A stretch of 64,000 bases of DNA from Lepidodermella squamata (lineage: Eukaryota > Gastrotricha): NCBI GenBank assembly GCA_047495785.1, contig JBLDXI010000055.1, forward strand, positions 2,019,284 through 2,083,283. Reading direction: 5' to 3'. The translations under genes were made by a program, and so were the position numbers. Positions 12,234 to 23,752 of this stretch are shown here, in pieces; within the stretch, counting starts at the first letter, position 1, and each line of letters begins with the position of its first letter. The notes beneath the pieces were generated by a model, which worked only from the letters and a program-made list of their open reading frames with translations, ran no database searches and was not told the DNA's origin.

Positions 12234-12303
12234 GGGCAATAAAAAGATTGCGATATTAACCACATTATCCACGAAGTAGCCTTACATAACACGACTCGTT
12301 TTT

Positions 12304-13020
12304 CTAAGCATCGCTAGGAAGAGCGGATGCATCAGCGCCGAGGTCCAACCGCAAGTTGAAGAACTCGGTGATGGTATCCGTGTCCCATTTGTCGATGGCC
12401 AGAGTTTCGGCAGCGTCGCCCGATTGATCAAGCAGTTTGACAACAGGCTCGGCACCGCGCAAGTAACGAATCGTCAGTCCAGGGAACTTGTTTGGCAGTT
12501 CACTCTTGACAAAGGCTAAAAAACCAGAAATTTTAGGCGTCTCATCAGGTACTTCTCTCTTGTCTCATACCTTCAATTTGTGGATAATGTGGCAATTTTC
12601 ATCTAAAAGCATGCATTTAAGAAATGCTAATGGTAATACCAGCAAGAGCAATTTACCCGCAGATTTCGAGAATAGCATACTTGTACACCTTTTGTTTTTG
12701 GCCGGTTGAGCCGGAATCGTCTTCATGACAGCAGCGAACACACGACGGCTTCAAAAGATCGAGACCAAAGCGATCCAAGTCACCGCAGTGATTGCACATC
12801 AGATTTTGGCTGTAACCCAGCGCAAAGCATTCTTCCGCCCCGAATTTCGGCAGTGACTCGGCAACAGCCTTCATTGTGAAATATGTAACATATGCAGATG
12901 CAAAGTCAAGGGTCCTAGCCTGGTGAAAGGCTCCGAATTCCGAGTAAATCAACTTACCGAAACATAAAAGTGCAAAAACGAAACGAAACAGGTGACAAGC
13001 TGAACAGCTAGCACCTGCAT
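12304..13020 (-). CDS. SELENOF: SELENOF (Sep15), ER selenoprotein with in-frame UGA
   Basis: Four exons: 12958-13020, 12657-12868, 12571-12602, 12304-12515; 172 residues including one selenocysteine. Exon 1 is a signal peptide (MQVLAVQLVTCFVSFLHFYV). Exon 2 carries the cysteine-rich domain that binds UGGT (FGAEECFALGYSQNLMC, SCVRCC). Exon 3 is only 32 nt and contains an in-frame TGA at 12599-12601, directly after CysGly, giving Cys-Gly-Sec-Lys at residues 91-94 exactly where human SELENOF has CGUK. Exon 4 gives the thioredoxin-like fold (FPGLTIRYLRGAEPVVKLL). Function: glycoprotein quality control in the ER lumen. A convincing SECIS lies in the 3' UTR. A standard gene finder would stop or skip exon 3. 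It stands between the S1-domain gene and CWC25 on the same strand. Confidence 0.93.
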
Positions 13021-13536
13021 CGTCGTTCGCAATTTAAGACTGCTTTAACACCCTCTATGACGCGTACAGTGTATACTTCTTTCTTCAAAACCTAGTGTAA
13101 CAGAATTAAGCTCTGTATTAAGTGATGTTACTTCTAGAAATGATGAAAAGTTCGAAAATGGAGATTAGTAAAAGAAATTTCTGCAGATGTGAAATCGCTG
13201 CCGTTCCGTAAATGACTTCTCATTTAAAAAACCTAGAAAAGCTCATTCAATTTCCAGCGACTCACTTTTATTCAAAGCTCAACATATCGCGCTTCGGCCA
13301 CCACAAATGTTAATTACATACATAGTCATATTTATTGTAGCAGCATATAACAGTAAACAGTTACGTTTAATATGTACCCTTGTCTCTCAGACAAAATTCA
13401 ACGTTGCTTCCTGTGTGAAGGGTTGATAGAAACAATCGTTAATGACTGCTAAAAAATCAGTTGCTGTATTAAAAGAAAGAAAATGCAAAGTAAGGAATAG
13501 CGCAATAGATGCAGCTATAATTCTCAATCAAGATTT
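13021..13536. other. Intergenic / 3' UTR of the S1-domain gene
   Basis: This AT-rich stretch separates the stop of the S1-domain gene from the SELENOF start. I searched it for the missing CWC25 N-terminal motif and found none. No coding exon, RNA gene or repeat is evident. Confidence 0.5.
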
Positions 13537-16500
13537 CTACTCAGTCGTCGTTGGTGTCTTGATGTTAAATCCAAGCTTTTTAGCCAGGCTCAGAAGCTGA
13601 GTTATCTCCGCGGGCGCTGGGCCGCTCGATGCATCGCCTTTTTCCTTTTCTGATTTTTCAGACTTGGAAAGAGAAGTGGTCGAGGATGACGATTTGACTG
13701 CCGAAGAGCCGCTCTTTGAAGACTGCTGAGCAGATGACGACATTCCAGATATTATTGATGGATTGAGTGCGTACGGATTCTGCTCCCATCGAGCGTTGCT
13801 TTGAGGCAGCGAGGGATTCACCGGGAGAGCGTATGGATTGCGTGACTGATTGGACTGCGAACTTTGAGAGGAAATTTGTTGTTGTTGTTGTTGTTGCTGC
13901 TGCTGTTGCTGTTGCGACTGGTTCTGATTGCCGAACAGAGGAGGGATTCCTGCAGTAGGGTCAGGTCTGGAAGCGAATAATCCAGCCGGACCAGCGGCAG
14001 CTAGCGTGCTCAACAGCTGTTGCAAATGTTGCTGTGCCTGAGCTGAGTTCGTGTAAGGTCCCAACGCAGGCCGCTGCGGTCCGCCGGAAGACGACAATAA
14101 TGGCGGTATGTTGAACGGAAACTGCGACCCGCCACTGGACGCCCCATTAGACTGCGGATTTTGCATGCCAGGTGGACGGATCAGTGGAGGTGGACCGGCA
14201 AAGCGGGCGTGCTGTAGCAGCTGTTGCTGCAGGGCGGCCAAATGTGAAGGCACGGCACCTGTCTGGAATGGCGGCAGTTGCGGTGGCGGCTGTTGCAATT
14301 GAGCCTGATTGATTGGGGGAGGCGGTTGACCGAACTGCGGCAAATTAGGATACTGGACATTAGTCTGGCCCATTTCGGAGCTAGCATTTATTTGCTGCTG
14401 TAAGGTTAGGGCTGGCGAGTTGCTAGCAGCTTTCTGCGGCATACCGGCAATGTTTATTGTTAATTTCGGCGGTGGCACATTCACATTCACAGCAGTCGGC
14501 AGATTTACCGGCGGCGGCGGAGCAGAATGGAACACGGGTTGTTTGCCTGAAGAAGGTGCAGAAGATGGCGAAGAACCCGCTTGTGCCGATGAGATAGCAG
14601 ATGCTGAGGAAGAATTGGGCGCGCTTGACGCAGGCGGAACCGAAGAAAATGTGCGGGGTAATTCGAAGCGCGTTGATGACTTCAGAACATTGTTTAGACT
14701 AGCTCGCACTCGGTTCGCGATTTGCGACATCATATCTTGTGTAAACGGCTTGGAAGCCGATGCTGAATTGGCAACTGGGCGCTTCGGCATTTGCAACTCG
14801 TCATCGTCTTCCTCGTCTTGTTTAGCACCCATCTGAGGTAGAGGGACGAACGCACCACCAGCCTCCTCGGATACGCCATATGTTGCAGAAGTAGCTTCGG
14901 CGTCAGAAAACATTGCTGCATTTCCGACAGCCGATGTTTCATCATCCGGCGGTGGCGGTAGAAAATCTGATGGCGCTAGTAGCGACTCTCGGAGCCGCGG
15001 TCTTGGTGGACCCATAGTTCGCAGCTCAGGGTTGAATACAATTTCTTTGTGTCGCCACATATTCGTATTACGAAGAGTCATATAGCGCGAGAGAACGTCA
15101 TCCCGGTTGTAGGGTACGTCTTCGTCCTCGTAAAAACGAATTTTAACCAACTGAGTAGTCGAGCCCTTCTTGCGGAATTCGATACCTTGAACAGGCTGGC
15201 AATAGCCGATGTGTTCCGGAGATGCGGGTAAATTCATTTCATTGACCAGTAAATTAGCGATCAAGTCTCGGAACTCGTTTTCAGTCGAGAATTGCAAACC
15301 AGACACAACAAGACCGTTGCCTCGATTCTGACGAACGTTTTTTTCTTTGTCGAGGAATTCCGGATCTTCAATCAACTTCATGGTGCGTTTGACATCAAGG
15401 TCCTCGCCGGTTTCTTGATCAACATCCTGAAAATTAACCGCAACTTCAAAATAAGTCAACAAGAAACGGTAAAAGGCTGGTAAGATCCAAGATAGGCCCA
15501 ATCGGGACCACAGAAGTAAAGTATCGATCAATCAATTCAATACATATTAAATATAATTAATAATGCCGTTCACATTATATACTTTTCAACTAAAACACCT
15601 ATATAACAATAATTGTAGGATTTGAAATGCCGTTCAAAATGATACTGGGTTAAGGTCTTACCTTTAGAGACAAGGCTATTTTCGGCTGGTTTGAAATAAC
15701 TTTGACGTATACAGTCTGGCCCATCTGCACAACTTCGTCAACATTGGTCACATACCCATCGCGTTTCATCTTTATAAATTAGAATTATAAAAAAGCTTAC
15801 TAGGAGTAAACGGACAACATACCTCACTGATATGGACAAGACCGTACAACTTATTTCGCAGCCCCATCATCAGGCAGAAAAAGCCGAACGGTTTGATAGC
15901 TGCAACCACAGCTTCATAAATCTGAAAACGTCAATATGCATATTTCTCGCATTACAGAGCTGGAAAAAATAAAAACTCACTTCACCAATATCAGGGTATT
16001 TCTCACCCTCGAACCCATTAGCACCTTCTTCAAAGTCAGAGAAATCACCGTAATAATCGCTGTTCTTCCGAGCACCCCGCTTGCGGTTGTCATGGTTGTT
16101 CTTGGAGCTGTGCTTCTTTTGACGGCTGGTTGGCCGTGATTTTCGTCGCGAGCCATCGCTTCCAGATGATCTAGAGCTAGCCAAAGGTGACGCAGGGCCG
16201 ATGTCTTCAGGGCTGGGAGAACGTGGAGGTGACGGAGAGGCAGGAGGAGACGGCGATCTTGGCGGCGAGGGAGACTTTGGCGAAGGTGATGACGAGCGCT
16301 TACGACCCTTTTTTCTCCCTGGTGACGGGGAATGACGTTTTTTGTTTTTCTGTTTCACAGAATGCCTACAAAAAATGTAAGTCATGGCATCTCAATTTTT
16401 TTATCAATCGAGGCATACGAGGAGCGAGTTCTGGATTTGTCATCGAATTTCTTTGATGAAACGATAGGAGAGCGAGATCGACTTCGACGAATTCTAGAGT

Positions 16501-16636
16501 CCTTTGTCAGCTTAGAAACGTTTGAATCACTTCGACGATGCGATTGGTCATTCCGTGGTGAGCGACTGCTGCTGCGTTTCCTAGATTTCTTAGATCGAAT
16601 GTCAGCATAGCGAGCTTGACCTGCGATATTATCCAT
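13537..16636 (-). CDS. RS/SP-rich protein with S1 RNA-binding domain and poly-Gln tail
   Basis: Five exons: 16419-16636, 15981-16365, 15823-15921, 15662-15769, 13537-15426; 899 residues. Residues 1-200 are Arg-Ser and Ser-Pro rich (RKRSSSRSPRN; repeated SPPRSPSP). Residues about 202-280 form an S1 domain (FGFFCLMMG, GLVHISE, VYVKVI, KIALSLKDVDQETGEDL). The last motif is almost that of DHX8 and resembles ZCCHC17. A compact region of about 130 residues follows (VSGLQFSTENEFRDLIANLL ... WRHKEIVFNPELR) that I do not recognise, then a Pro/Gln-rich half with a run of 13 Gln. The make-up suggests a nuclear pre-mRNA processing or nucleolar RNA-binding protein, which would suit its splicing-factor neighbours, but no orthologue is named. 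Neither helicase motifs nor a CCHC knuckle is present. Confidence 0.8.
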
Positions 16637-17310
16637 TTTATTCTAGAAGGAATAAAAGGAAAGAATATTGTGAAAGAGAGGCATCATAACTCAAACGAAA
16701 TGACATAATTAGTTAGGTATTACTAGTACCTACATAACGAATTAAGTGCTTTATATAAGGATAAAGAGGGGATTGTTGTATTTATAACAAAAGACAGCGA
16801 GGCGGTGTTGAGTATTTGCCATTTGCCATTCGCTAATCTCAGATAAGAGTTTACTCTTTCTTCAATCATGGAAGGTATAGTATGGGGTAGGGTATTGACA
16901 AGCCGGGCGCCACGAACGACTCAACGAGATGACCATAAGTTTAGCGTAGTGGCTAGTCCGACAAGCATCGAAGAGGACTGTACTGGATGCGCAGACCTTC
17001 TGCTGAACGCCCCTAACTGGGGATGACGAAAAACTAAGTAATTAGATGTTGGTTCCTCTGGGCATTCCGACCATTACATGAGAACGGCCGCCCACGTCTA
17101 GGCCCTTAAGCGGTGGCTGCGGGCGTGTCCATGTCAGAAGTTCGAAATCGAAAGTCGCACCACATCAGTCAAAAACCTTAAGCTAAAAGCATCCAAGAGC
17201 GATACCAGTCGATCGCACTTCTAAGGTAGGGTACTGACAAGCCGGGCGCCGCGCTAATCGAAAAAAAGCGCGGCGAAGATTTGGGTCGCGGAAAAAGATG
17301 GATCGATGTT
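16637..17310. repeat. Repeat-derived region with duplicated GACAAGCCGGGCGCC motif
   Basis: The string AGGGTATTGACAAGCC near 16890 recurs as AGGGTACTGACAAGCC near 17226, each followed by GGGCGCC. The sequence is more GC-rich than its surroundings and looks like debris of a transposable element. No intact frame is present. The 5' flank of the S1-domain gene lies at its left edge. Confidence 0.4.
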
Positions 17311-17759
17311 CGACCCTGCCACTATTTCTTGTGATTTGACAGTGATTTTCCAGGCCTTGGGTTGATACCTTTATCTAACCTCAAACCTATATCAAATTCG
17401 CTAGGACAGTCAGTATTCAGCTTATTGTAAAATACTGCGTGGCCTTCAGGTAGCCGCTTTCGGAGCTGGAAATTCGGGGATCCACCTCTTACACTGGGTT
17501 TCGGTTTTCGGCAGCCAGCCCTTTCGCCTTTTGTCATCAGGCGCTCACCAGAGAGGTAGCGAAAGAGGTGGCTGCGCTCGCCGTCGCCAGTCGCCAGCTG
17601 AAGCCTGAGAACACGAGTGATGTGGAGGCTTCTAGCCCTCGACTCAATTTGGACCAGATGTAGTCCCATTGTATTTATTAACTAAAAATGTTAGTTACAA
17701 TTTGTTGAGTATAACAGCAAAGTATATTTAAATTTATGGTGAACATGAAATTTTAAAAA

Positions 17760-18535
17760 TTTGGCGCTCGCTCACGCGTCCATAACAACCTGCCCATTCG
17801 TCTGCGCGACAGAAAACGAAGCGAGGAACTGCGGAACAGCCTGAAGCTCGACGATCTAGCTACTCGGCGCCGCAAGCGATACTCCGCCTTCGTGAAGAAG
17901 CTCCAAGTCAACGGGCATAATGACTAATAATAGGTGCAAAGCGAACGGTAAACAATAAAAGATTTGAGAGCTAAAGTCGCCGGAAAATTTGCCATGCAAT
18001 CACTGCGACCTGAATCTCGGCATCAAGCGCCACTACTACCTTCCGCCTCCACATCTGCCGGCCAGCTGACGGTCAGATTTCGGGGGACAGCGCTGATAAG
18101 AGACGAGCACGGCATGCAGAACGTACGAAAGCTAATGAACAATTTTGTGAGAGGCGCCTTATAACTACTTCGTGTTTTCCTACTATCTTTTCTCCTTATT
18201 ACCTATATAGCACCTTAGTCTATGTTTCTCTTCTTTTCTTGTCACTATGGTTTCAGAGAGATCAGCTGATGGAGAGTGTTTACGCAAACTTCTTGTTTGT
18301 TATGGGCGTATAACGGCATAGCCGTCGCCTTCGCTTCTCATTTCCAACTACGAGTAGACTAGTAAACCAGCGGCGTCGACTGATTGTTTCTTTCCAGCGT
18401 GGCTATGAAAAGAGTCCTCTACAATTTTCATGATTTCTATTTCTATGTCTATATGTCCTGTGTGCGTGTGTGTGAGAGTCAAAAGTTGTCAACAAACTTA
18501 CCGCAATAAAACTTTGAACTTTGAACTTTGAAGGA
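17760..18535 (+). mobile_element. Possible non-LTR retrotransposon 3' remnant
   Basis: A decayed frame reads LPIRLRDRKRSEELRNSL, followed by an Arg-rich stretch and two stop codons near 17925. The region ends in CAATAAAA followed by three tandem CTTTGAA units (18506-18531). Short tandem repeats after a polyadenylation-like signal are typical 3' ends of CR1/jockey-type LINEs. Reading frames are interrupted throughout. Family is inferred only from this arrangement and the RT fragments nearby. Confidence 0.45.
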
Positions 18536-18654
18536 AAGGAATCTGCTGAACATCGCGGAAGTGATCAGTAAAGCTCTCCGAGAAACCAGCCAGAACAACG
18601 ATGCAGCAAGATGAACGCAGTTATAATAGATTCGAGCCTTCCGTGCCCTAACGA

Positions 18655-18745
18655 CGATCGGTGCTGCGTGCTTGGTCCTCTACTATTCATTTTACATATA
18701 AACGATCTTCCTTCCGTCATGCAGCGTTGCGTGATAAACTATGAA
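18655..18745 (+). mobile_element. LINE reverse-transcriptase fragment
   Basis: One frame reads VLGPLLFILHINDLPSVMQ, which matches the conserved LINE RT string 'SVLGPLLFLLYINDLP' (RT motif before the FADD box). Frames on both sides are broken, so this is a relic. Confidence 0.6.
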
Positions 18746-20980
18746 TGGGTGATATGGAAACTCGGCTGAAAAAAGTATCCGGCGCTATCAATGAAGAGTG
18801 CATATCTCCTCAGGAGCTAGCAGGGAGCTTGTTTGTGCCCGCCCTTTAACTTGCCCGATTAACTTGTCATTATGGAGCATTGGATCCATGCCTACACTTT
18901 CCGAGTTCAATGAGTTGACGATAGGTTAGATAGTTACGCTATTTACGTATCTACGTATCCGTCAACTATCGGATTACTGCACCGTCGCCAGGCCGAACCA
19001 TCACTCTCAATTGCGTACAATTTGGTCATGTGATTATCAAAACTACAGCTCGGAGTAGAACATGACCAGAAATTGTGGTAGCGGTTGTCAAATCTCTGAC
19101 TGTGCCTTAATGTTCGACAAGCAGCCGATTGATTGGCCTGATTAGCCGTGCCGAGTTACCATGATTATCTTCACTTCGCCGTTCACCTGTCCATGGCAAC
19201 GTATCTAGTTAGGGATTGCATTTTTCTGTCTCAACAAAGCAATCAAAAGCATCTACAGCACAATGCAGGAAATGCTGGGTTCAGTCGATTCAGGCCCTGG
19301 TGAATTTACTTGCTGGTAGCAATCCAACTGCTGAGTTTCATGCTTGCCTTTCGTCATCGTGAAGCTATTCAAATTGACAAGAAAATGTCATTGGCTGAGC
19401 CGAATCACGGTCCAATTTTAACACGATTCTTTGTAATTGTACTTACCTATGGCAACGTTATCAAGCGAATGCGTGCTGGTTGATTCCAATTGTTAATCAC
19501 AATAAAATAATTTTATTTTGCTTTGTCAAATTTTTACCCACTTGTTTAGGACCATTGTAGGACAACGCAGGATGAAATTCGGGCTTCTCTGGAGAGGGTT
19601 GGTTGGCACCAGCCAGTCATCAACATTGCTTTCGCGCAAACATCGGCATCAACGCAGAAAGTAGTCATACTCGAATATGAGTCTTCTTCAAAAGCTGCGG
19701 AGTTTCTTCGAGATCGGATTGGAGTTTGTCAGTAAGGTGGGCCACACGGTTTAATCTCGAAGGACAAGTTTTAGTAATAGATCGGATTGGAGCGAGCAAA
19801 ATGCTGAATTTACAGCGAAATGCAATCGTTTGCGCCGAAGTTCGCCCCTTCTTTTACGTCCAAGTCATCGATTTCTCCGGATAATTCTTCATCACGAGAC
19901 CTAGTGCACCTATATGGCGCTGTTCGCTGTCTGATCCCGCTTACTATGCTGCCAGCTTGGTGAATCTATGCTACTAGAAAGTCTTTCTATCATGTTTTCG
20001 CTCGAGTCTGGCCAACGCATCAGACCAATCGATCGCTAGGTTTCTCGACGAAAGTTTCAGTGGAGATTTCGCCGTTGACATCGAGCCTCTCCTCTAGGAT
20101 GAATTCGGAGAAAAACGTGCCAAGTCGATCCTATCTTTATTCGGACAATGCCGTACTCGTCGCCGCAGCTCGGCTATTATGCGAAATGGCTATTATTGCT
20201 ATTTTAATAACAATGTAATGTGCCTCCGCCAAATATCCGGGCGCATTCCTGTCCTGCATGATCTGAAGCAGACATTGCTGAATTTGTTCGATCGTGCGGT
20301 TGATGACTCTACGTTTTTCAAACGGTTCTTTCAAGCGATTGCTAGTTTCACGAGAAAGCCCGAATTTAAGAATTTTTTTACGAAAACGAATTTGTCGTAC
20401 TGTTCGTCGCGGTGTCATCGCTGCGCTCTAGTCAATCGTAATTTTTGCTTCATGATTTCCGGTCGCTTGGCGAAACTCGGCCTGTTGGATGAACATTGCG
20501 TCGTCAATGTTCTGTACTACATCAACGATTTGAATGGGTCGCTGATGATTCACCCTCTTGTTCACATGCGCAACCACGTACTAGCGATAAACAAATGTGA
20601 TCTGCATTCATCAGTCGGCTGCTTTTTCACTCGCCACACTCTACACTCGGCTATGCCGATAAAATTCCTATTTTCTCCTAGCCGGAGTAAAGAAGATGAA
20701 ATATACAAAGAATCAGCCCGCAAAAATGACTAACGGAGGAAAATTGTGAATGAAATTGAATGACAACAAAGTAGCGTCGAAAATCAAGTTTGAGAATGGA
20801 AGACTTATGGTTTAAAAAAATCTGCATAAGCTACATGCTGCATTCGCAAACGCGAAATACTGAAATGCTGCCACAATTTCGAACCATGACCTGAGTTTAA
20901 ATGAGCCCGAATATCATGATATCAAACAGCTCAAACAGCCCGGGATAGCAGAACATATTTCGTGCTGTTTTACTGCATAT
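18746..20980. other. Intergenic DNA between LINE relics
   Basis: The longest frame (20179-20733, +) has no recognisable domain and overlaps an opposite-strand frame of similar quality, so I do not call it. A stretch at 19562-19735 stays open (GWHQPVINIAFAQTSAS...) but has no clear family. Probably decayed transposon sequence. Confidence 0.4.
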
Positions 20981-21895
20981 TTTCCACAACAATATATTTT
21001 CCCGCAAAAAATGACTCCGAAGTCCAGGCCACACTGCAGAAGGACATAGACGAAGTTATAAAATGGCTGGGCAGCAACTCACTGAAAGTAAAAAAATCCG
21101 GCGAGAAAAGACGAGAAAAGGGCTTTTCGCACTGAAATTAGCAGCGCAAAATGGCTTAAATCGAAATTGTCTCAAAGCCATGGCCAATGGGCTCATCTTT
21201 ACGCATCTGCATTACTGCGACACATAGTTGTCGGTTGTCGGTGAGGCATGTGATACGTCTCTGCAAAGAATGCAAAGCCTGCAAGATAGGGCTGTCCATA
21301 TAATCATGAACGCCCCAGATCATGCCGACATTAAGGCCTTACGAAAATAATTGGGATGACTAGACCTAAAGGGCAAACAAGGCGTTCATTTAGCCACCCT
21401 ATCACTGTTTGGTTGACCAAGCCCCAAAATCCGTACAATCTATTTTTCAGCTAATCAGGCCATTCGACAAACACGTGGTGCCCGACTGACATTCAAAATT
21501 CCCAACATGCGTCTGAAAACTTTAGCCTCGCTTATCGAGGTCCCACTTTTTTATAACAAACTTCCTTTGTACATACATTGTCCTTACCATCGTCCTATTT
21601 ATATTCTTGCTTATACTGAATTACCTCCGGCTTGTACTTGTGGATTTAATGCTTGCCGCAGAGCGCGAACGCGTGCCGTCAAATTGTTTATAAACACCTG
21701 ATTTCAATAACGAATGAGCGTGTATATAACAAGCTGCTGTCGATCTCAAATAATTGTTTATTTTTGTACATCTACTTGACTCTTGAACAGGACTGAATAA
21801 TCATGACTTTGTTGCTACCTTTTTTCTTACTGACAATTTTTTTAACCGAGCTCTCAACTGTGGGATAAATGCTCTTAAATAAATAAATAAATAAA
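20981..21895 (+). mobile_element. LINE remnant, C-terminal part of reverse transcriptase
   Basis: Frames read NDSEVQATLQKDIDEVIKW then LGSNSLKV (RT thumb region of CR1/jockey-like LINEs), then LQRMQSLQDRAVHIIMNA and, after stops, ARLTFKIPNMRLKTL, the usual 'LQ.LQNRAVRII ... AR....F.IP..R' tail of such elements. Several stops and frame changes show it is dead. The 3' end runs into an AAAT microsatellite (21878-21895), consistent with a LINE tail. Confidence 0.6.
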
Positions 21896-23752
21896 TGATC
21901 CGGATAACACATTATAAATGTAACATACACAAGCAAAAGATGTTTCTTCGGTGGACGATGAAAAGTGCCAACCCCGCAGCTGGTTAGAAAAATTGATTAA
22001 TTACCAGTCTCTTTAATTTGAAAATCTTAGCAATGAAGTACTCTGATTGAGAATTGAGAGGAATCGTTTGATAATACCAAAATTCGAGCTGAAATTCCTA
22101 GAATTCAATTGTATGCGAAATATAATTTAGTAAATAGCTGGAGGTGGTACTTCCCATTATTCATCTTTTCATCGTTTTAATATTATTTGAAGGTGATTTA
22201 CTTGACTTCAAATTTTCTATCTGCGAAGGTATTAATCAGAATAATCTTATGTATTCCGTCATCATTGAAACTTTACGCATGAGGTCGAAACGTAAGAAGA
22301 AAACGTTAGAAGAAACGTAAGAGCGACGTATGGGTATCACGCTTTGGTCACGAGGCATTAAGAGAACATGCCCCGATGCCTCAACCTTTAGCATCGTAAA
22401 TGCAAGTTAAATCTAACAAGTGGGCTCGTGAAGTATAAAGGGTGCAACCAACTTTTCCTACACAACAGTAGCCATTTCATGATTTCAAAAAAACGTAAAA
22501 AAGTTTCTCCGGCGTCCGGTTACTTCTTATCCTCAGTCGGGGCCCTTATATCATTGCCACAAACGCACGCTAACCGCCATCTCGAGCTGGTATACCTGCT
22601 GTAACCACATACATAATAAATGAATTACACGTGCAATATTGTCGTTATAATATGGCATGAATAACGCTCGGCGCTGTTATTGAATAACTATAAGTAGGGG
22701 CGATGCTGGTATTTACGTTCGGCGATGGACAGCGAAGCGCGCTTCAAAAAGTGGCAAAGCCGCGTTGAAATTTAATTTTCGTATATTATGCTACATGCTG
22801 TCATATCAGCCATAATATTGTTTTTACCACTGCCCATGCCCTATGCTGTATAAGGAGATAGTAGGTAGAATATATGCGCGCGGGCATGTGAGCGCTGTTC
22901 TCGTGCGCGCGTTGTTGCCAACACGCGCGGTGTGGCCGAGTGAAAAAGCATAGCACGCGCTGGAGCGCATTGGCGCGAGCGGCCCGAACGGCACTTTTAA
23001 ATTTCACGTTCAATACTTAATACACTAATGCGTGGAAAGCGCGTCAATGTGCTCAGCTTTTCATAATCATCGCCACCGTAATTCCAAGTTGCCCGCTCTT
23101 CACAGCATTCTCGTGCTATTGTTTCTTGCACATTTTTTACTCACCTCAGTTCACCAGCATTTTAGCTTTATTATTAGTATCATCATCGAGATGTATTTGC
23201 TATAAACTCTCTGAAGATAGCCATAGTAATGTAGGAAAGCGTTGCGCACACGATTCTCAGATGTATAAGCGCGTTAAAGTATTACAGTACGGGAGAATGC
23301 CATAATTAAATGCGAAGTTTTGTTAGCCGTGTAATAAGATTGTGCTTTGTTATTCCTCAAAAAATCATGCGCGCAGAATATGCACTCTTCCCATTGTGTC
23401 GCTTCACTTCGTTCACTCGTCACATTTAGTACGTACGATCTCCACGTTACCTAGATAGTCGACAAAGCGACTGCAAGTCCGGACCTTTGGAAACTTTGAT
23501 ACAATTGTCAAACTACCGCTAAAGCGAACTCGCAACCAATGCACTGGGTTGTCGGTGCTTGACGCACGATCTTTGTGCGGTCTTCACAACGCTGCAGTAG
23601 AATATAATGACTTGCTTTATTTAATGCCAATGACTTTGCACAGACTCGCTATTGTAACCCAGTCTCTTTACGTCTTAATTCATTTCATGCGCTAATTTAG
23701 GGTTAAAGAATTTGCGCTACACGCCGCTCGAGGACCTCGCGCATCATCAACC
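21896..23752. other. Intergenic DNA upstream of the collagen gene
   Basis: No convincing coding exon was found. Around 22870-22990 there is a GC- and CpG-rich patch (repeated GCGCG) inside otherwise AT-rich DNA. The 5' flank and promoter of the collagen gene should lie at the right end, but I cannot point to a defined element. Confidence 0.5.

Noticed and set aside
12571-12602. TGA in SELENOF read as a true stop or frameshift
   Set aside because: The frame continues with full family similarity after the TGA, at the known Sec position, and a SECIS follows.
14420-14836. 138-codon plus-strand frame opposite the S1-domain gene
   Set aside because: Shadow of the Pro/Gln/Ser-rich coding exon on the minus strand.
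19562-19735. Open stretch GWHQPVINIAFAQTSAS... on the plus strand
   Set aside because: Possible exon or transposon piece, but no family match and no convincing partner exon.
20179-20733. 184-codon plus-strand frame
   Set aside because: It lies among LINE relics, has no recognisable domain and an equally long opposite frame exists; treated as chance or decayed transposon.
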